Source: Pseudomonadota bacterium (GTDB lineage: Bacteria; Pseudomonadota; Gammaproteobacteria; Burkholderiales; Ferrovaceae). Taken from it: a DNA stretch of 6,563 bases. The position numbers were made by a program, and so were the translations under genes. The stretch is from positions 1-6,563 of the forward strand of contig JAJZPY010000107.1 in NCBI GenBank assembly GCA_021811005.1, given 5' to 3'. The notes under the pieces are model-generated. The model worked only from the letters and a program-made list of their open reading frames with translations. It was not told where the DNA came from and did no database searches. This document shows, one piece after another, positions 6,039 through 6,563 of the stretch (the first letter of the stretch is position 1; every line of letters starts with the position of its first letter).

Positions 6039-6563
6039 GGTCAGGGTTTCCCCAAAACAGGCGTAGGCGATGAGGGCCGTCACCGGCGGCACCAGGTAGA
6101 GCAGGCTCGACACGCGCGAAGCCGCGCCTTCCCGCAGCAGCCGGTAGAGCAGGGCCACCGCCCCCAGCGACAACCCCACCACGGACCACCCCAGGGCCAG
6201 CACGAAGGTGGGCGACCAGGTCACCTGGCGGGTTTCGAAGGCCCAGGCGAGCACGGCGTAGCACAGGCCGGAAGCCGCGTACTGCAGCACGCCCCCGGTG
6301 CGCAGGTCCACCCCCGCAAAAAACCGTTTCTGGTACACCGTGCCCAGGCTGATGGAGGCGAGCGCGAACAGCGCCAGCCCGCCGGAAGTCCAGGTGAGGT
6401 CGCTCAAGGACACCCGGTGCCCCCGCACCAGGAACATCCCCGCCAGTCCCAGCCCCAGCCCGGCCCATTGCCGCAGGGAGAGGCGCTCGCCCAGCAGGGC
6501 GATGGCGGCCAGCGAGGTCAGCACTGGCTGCATGCCCACGATGAGGGACACCAGGCCGGAGGG
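5979..6563 (-). CDS. EamA/DMT family transporter, 5' end missing
   Basis: This is the 3' part of a drug/metabolite transporter (EamA, formerly DUF6) gene running leftwards, with stop TGA at 5979-5981. The visible 194 codons run open to the right edge, so the start lies outside. A GTG at 6549-6551 is in frame but falls inside a conserved hydrophobic segment and is not the real start. The fragment has about seven hydrophobic segments. The end of the first EamA repeat is visible as MQPVLTSLAAIALLGERLS, and the complete second repeat ends with VPPVTALIAYACFGETL and a final helix to the C-terminus. A full protein would be near 290-300 residues with ten helices in the inner membrane. Substrates of this family range from amino acids to metabolites and drugs and cannot be told here. 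Its last 60 bases overlap glcF on the opposite strand. Confidence 0.88.
   Translation of the reverse strand, partial: PSGLVSLIVGMQPVLTSLAAIALLGERLSLRQWAGLGLGLAGMFLVRGHRVSLSDLTWTSGGLALFALASISLGTVYQKRFFAGVDLRTGGVLQYAASGLCYAVLAWAFETRQVTWSPTFVLALGWSVVGLSLGAVALLYRLLREGAASRVSSLLYLVPPVTALIAYACFGETLTLPALGGMLLAVLGVALVVA

Noticed and set aside
5890..6468. 192-codon minus-strand frame overlapping the transporter
   Set aside because: It is an alternative frame of the EamA gene with Gly/Arg/Ala-rich low complexity. The 5979-6563 frame has clear transmembrane repeats.
6549..6551. GTG as the true start of the transporter
   Set aside because: The frame stays open to the window edge and the codon lies within a conserved hydrophobic helix of the first EamA repeat, so the real start is outside the window.

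Overview
This GC-rich, densely packed bacterial window looks like a chromosomal segment from a betaproteobacterium. That assignment is inferred from the character of the RhlE and GlcDEF proteins and from the composition; there is no rRNA or other decisive taxonomic marker. No mobile elements, tRNAs, rRNAs or CRISPR arrays are visible.

Layout. Positions 1-342 hold no convincing complete gene and are visibly less GC-rich than the rest. They carry a -10-like box, a small hairpin and a good Shine-Dalgarno sequence, and look mostly like the leader of the next gene. From 343 to 2078 there is a two-gene unit: an RhlE-type DEAD-box RNA helicase with a basic/acidic repeat tail, then a small DUF167 (YggU/UPF0235) protein whose TTG start overlaps the helicase stop codon by 4 bases. 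A strong Rho-independent terminator at 2137-2163 closes this unit. The AT-richer stretch just before the terminator (about 2065-2136) can fold into a long interrupted hairpin that places a TCCCG sequence in an internal loop. The same stretch also contains a 21-codon open reading frame ending 6 bases before the terminator. It may be a 3'-end small RNA or a leader-type element.

From 2213 to 6038 lie three tightly packed genes, glcD, glcE and glcF, encoding the three core subunits of glycolate oxidase (glycolate dehydrogenase). GlcD and GlcE are FAD-type subunits and GlcF is the 2x[4Fe-4S] subunit. Together they oxidise glycolate to glyoxylate and pass electrons towards the respiratory chain. 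glcD/glcE overlap by one base and glcE/glcF are separated by 2 bases, so the three are almost certainly cotranscribed. The glcG, glcB, glcA and glcC genes of the E. coli locus are not in this window. At the right edge, on the opposite strand, is the 3' part of an EamA/DMT-type membrane transporter gene. It converges on glcF and overlaps its 3' end by 60 bases.

All main genes belong to well-known families. The least explained element is the 2065-2163 intergenic structure. Secondary curiosities are the rhlE/DUF167 coupling, the antisense overlap that gives GlcF a His-rich tail, and the lack of a Shine-Dalgarno sequence before glcD, where a perfect small inverted repeat sits instead.
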